Below are positions 21,935 to 22,659 of a stretch of 22,659 nucleotides of DNA, piece after piece (the stretch's first letter is position 1; each line of letters begins with the position of its first letter). Origin of the DNA: Pelomonas sp036401055 (GTDB lineage Bacteria; Pseudomonadota; Gammaproteobacteria; Burkholderiales; Burkholderiaceae_C). The position numbers were made by a program, and so were the translations under genes. The DNA is taken from the NCBI GenBank assembly GCA_036401055.1, contig DASWWC010000284.1, positions 1 through 22,659 on the forward strand. Reading direction: 5' to 3'. The notes under the pieces are model-generated. The model was given only the letters and a program-made list of their open reading frames with translations. It ran no database searches and was not told the origin of the DNA.

Positions 21935-22605
21935 ACCAAGACCTGTCCATCGTCTCCCTGATCCTGCACGCCAGCCTGGCGGTGCAGCTCGTCATCGCGG
22001 GCCTGCTGCTCGTGTCGCTCGCGAGCTGGAGCGTCATCTTCGGCAAGCTCATCGGCCTGGGCCAGATCAAGCGCCGCAACGACGCCTTCGAGTCCGAGTT
22101 CTGGAGCGGCAAGAACCTCAACGACCTCTACCAGGCTGTCGGCAACCGCCAGGACGGCGCGCCGCTGGAGCGCATCTTCGCGTCCGGCATGCGCGAGTTC
22201 CTGAAGCTGCGCGAGAAGCGCGTCACCGATGCCGGCGCACTGCTGGACGCCGCCCGCCGCGCGATGCGCGCCAGCTTCCAGCGCGAGCTGGACGCGATGG
22301 AGAGCAACCTGTCCTTCCTTGCGTCGGTCGGTTCCGTGTCGCCCTACGTGGGTCTGTTCGGCACCATCTGGGGGATCATGCACGCCTTCGTGGGCCTGTC
22401 CAACCTGCAGCAGGTGACGCTGGCGACCGTCGCGCCGGGCATCGCCGAGGCTCTGGTCGCCACGGCCATCGGCCTGTTCGCGGCCATTCCCGCGGTGCTG
22501 GCCTACAACCGCTTCGCGCGCCAGATCGACCGCACGGCCATCACGCTGGAGACCTTCATCGAGGAGTTCTCCAACATCCTGCAGCGCAACTCCACCCAGC
22601 ACTGA
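21931..22605 (+). CDS. tolQ: Tol-Pal system proton channel subunit TolQ
   Basis: A 224-residue inner-membrane protein of the MotA/TolQ/ExbB family. Three transmembrane segments lie near 14-38, 130-152 and 168-192. Conserved family text is ASVGSVSPYVGLFGTIWGIM (131-150) and TVAPGIAEALVATAIGLFAAIPAVLAYN (166-193). With TolR it uses the proton motive force to energise TolA during outer-membrane constriction at division. The ATG overlaps ybgC by 4 bp and the stop overlaps the tolR start by 1 bp. Confidence 0.97.
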   Translation: MNQDLSIVSLILHASLAVQLVIAGLLLVSLASWSVIFGKLIGLGQIKRRNDAFESEFWSGKNLNDLYQAVGNRQDGAPLERIFASGMREFLKLREKRVTDAGALLDAARRAMRASFQRELDAMESNLSFLASVGSVSPYVGLFGTIWGIMHAFVGLSNLQQVTLATVAPGIAEALVATAIGLFAAIPAVLAYNRFARQIDRTAITLETFIEEFSNILQRNSTQH

Positions 22606-22659
22606 TGGCCGCCGTCAACGCCCGAGGCGGCGGTCGCCGCCGCCGCACCATGAACGAGA
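22605..22659 (+). CDS. tolR: TolR, N-terminal fragment
   Basis: Eighteen codons (MAAVNARGGGRRRRTMNE) run off the window edge. Start ATG 22605 shares its A with the tolQ stop (TGATG). The arginine/glycine-rich cytoplasmic tail ending in TMNE directly precedes the transmembrane segment in betaproteobacterial TolR proteins, the ExbD/TolR partner of TolQ. The assignment leans on position in the tol-pal cluster. Confidence 0.8.
   Translation, partial: MAAVNARGGGRRRRTMNE

Overview
The window is high-GC, densely packed chromosomal DNA. Its gene content and order (glyA-nrdR, ribD-ribBX-ribH-nusB-aminotransferase, ybgC-tolQ-tolR, and glyA behind a ZTP riboswitch) point to a betaproteobacterium of the order Burkholderiales, probably near the Rubrivivax/Leptothrix/Roseateles group. 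That placement rests on recalled protein families and synteny; no search was run. No tRNA, rRNA or CRISPR array was seen.

Region 1 (1-6462, minus strand). The window opens inside one end of an IS630-family insertion sequence, whose boundary appears to fall on the stop codon of a DUF3299 gene. That gene follows an FtsX/MacB-like ABC permease with a histidine-rich loop, its ATPase, and msrA. Upstream lies a 1149-residue DUF748/AsmA-like envelope protein. The five genes are separated by gaps of at most 18 bp or overlap by 4 bp, so they could be one transcript. The ATPase-permease-DUF3299 trio resembles the zinc-responsive MacB-like PA4064-PA4066 set of Pseudomonas aeruginosa.

Region 2 (6488-10260). 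A divergent ElyC/YdcF-type DUF218 gene faces ubiD, with a terminator and further hairpins between their 3' ends. ubiD is divergent from a single-pass membrane lytic transglycosylase, whose upstream region holds a good sigma70-like promoter with a palindrome in its spacer.

Region 3 (10070-11967). The glyA leader carries a ZTP (pfl) riboswitch. glyA is followed 9 bp later by nrdR, so one-carbon metabolism and the ribonucleotide reductase repressor are adjacent.

Region 4 (12110-17194). Six type IV pilus minor-pilin genes run in the order fimT-like, pilE, fimU-like, pilW, pilX, pilV. There is no pilY1 here, while PilX and PilV are unusually long. The two GspH-like proteins share a six-cysteine framework, and pilX carries a G8 tract. 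This is the least ordinary part of the window.

Region 5 (17204-22659). ribD, ribBX (with a degenerate GTP cyclohydrolase II half), ribH and nusB are followed by a class I/II aminotransferase, the thioesterase ybgC, tolQ and the start of tolR, most with 1-4 bp overlaps. ribE (riboflavin synthase) is missing from the cluster. Apart from the riboswitch, the pilin peculiarities and the IS boundary, the window is ordinary housekeeping DNA.
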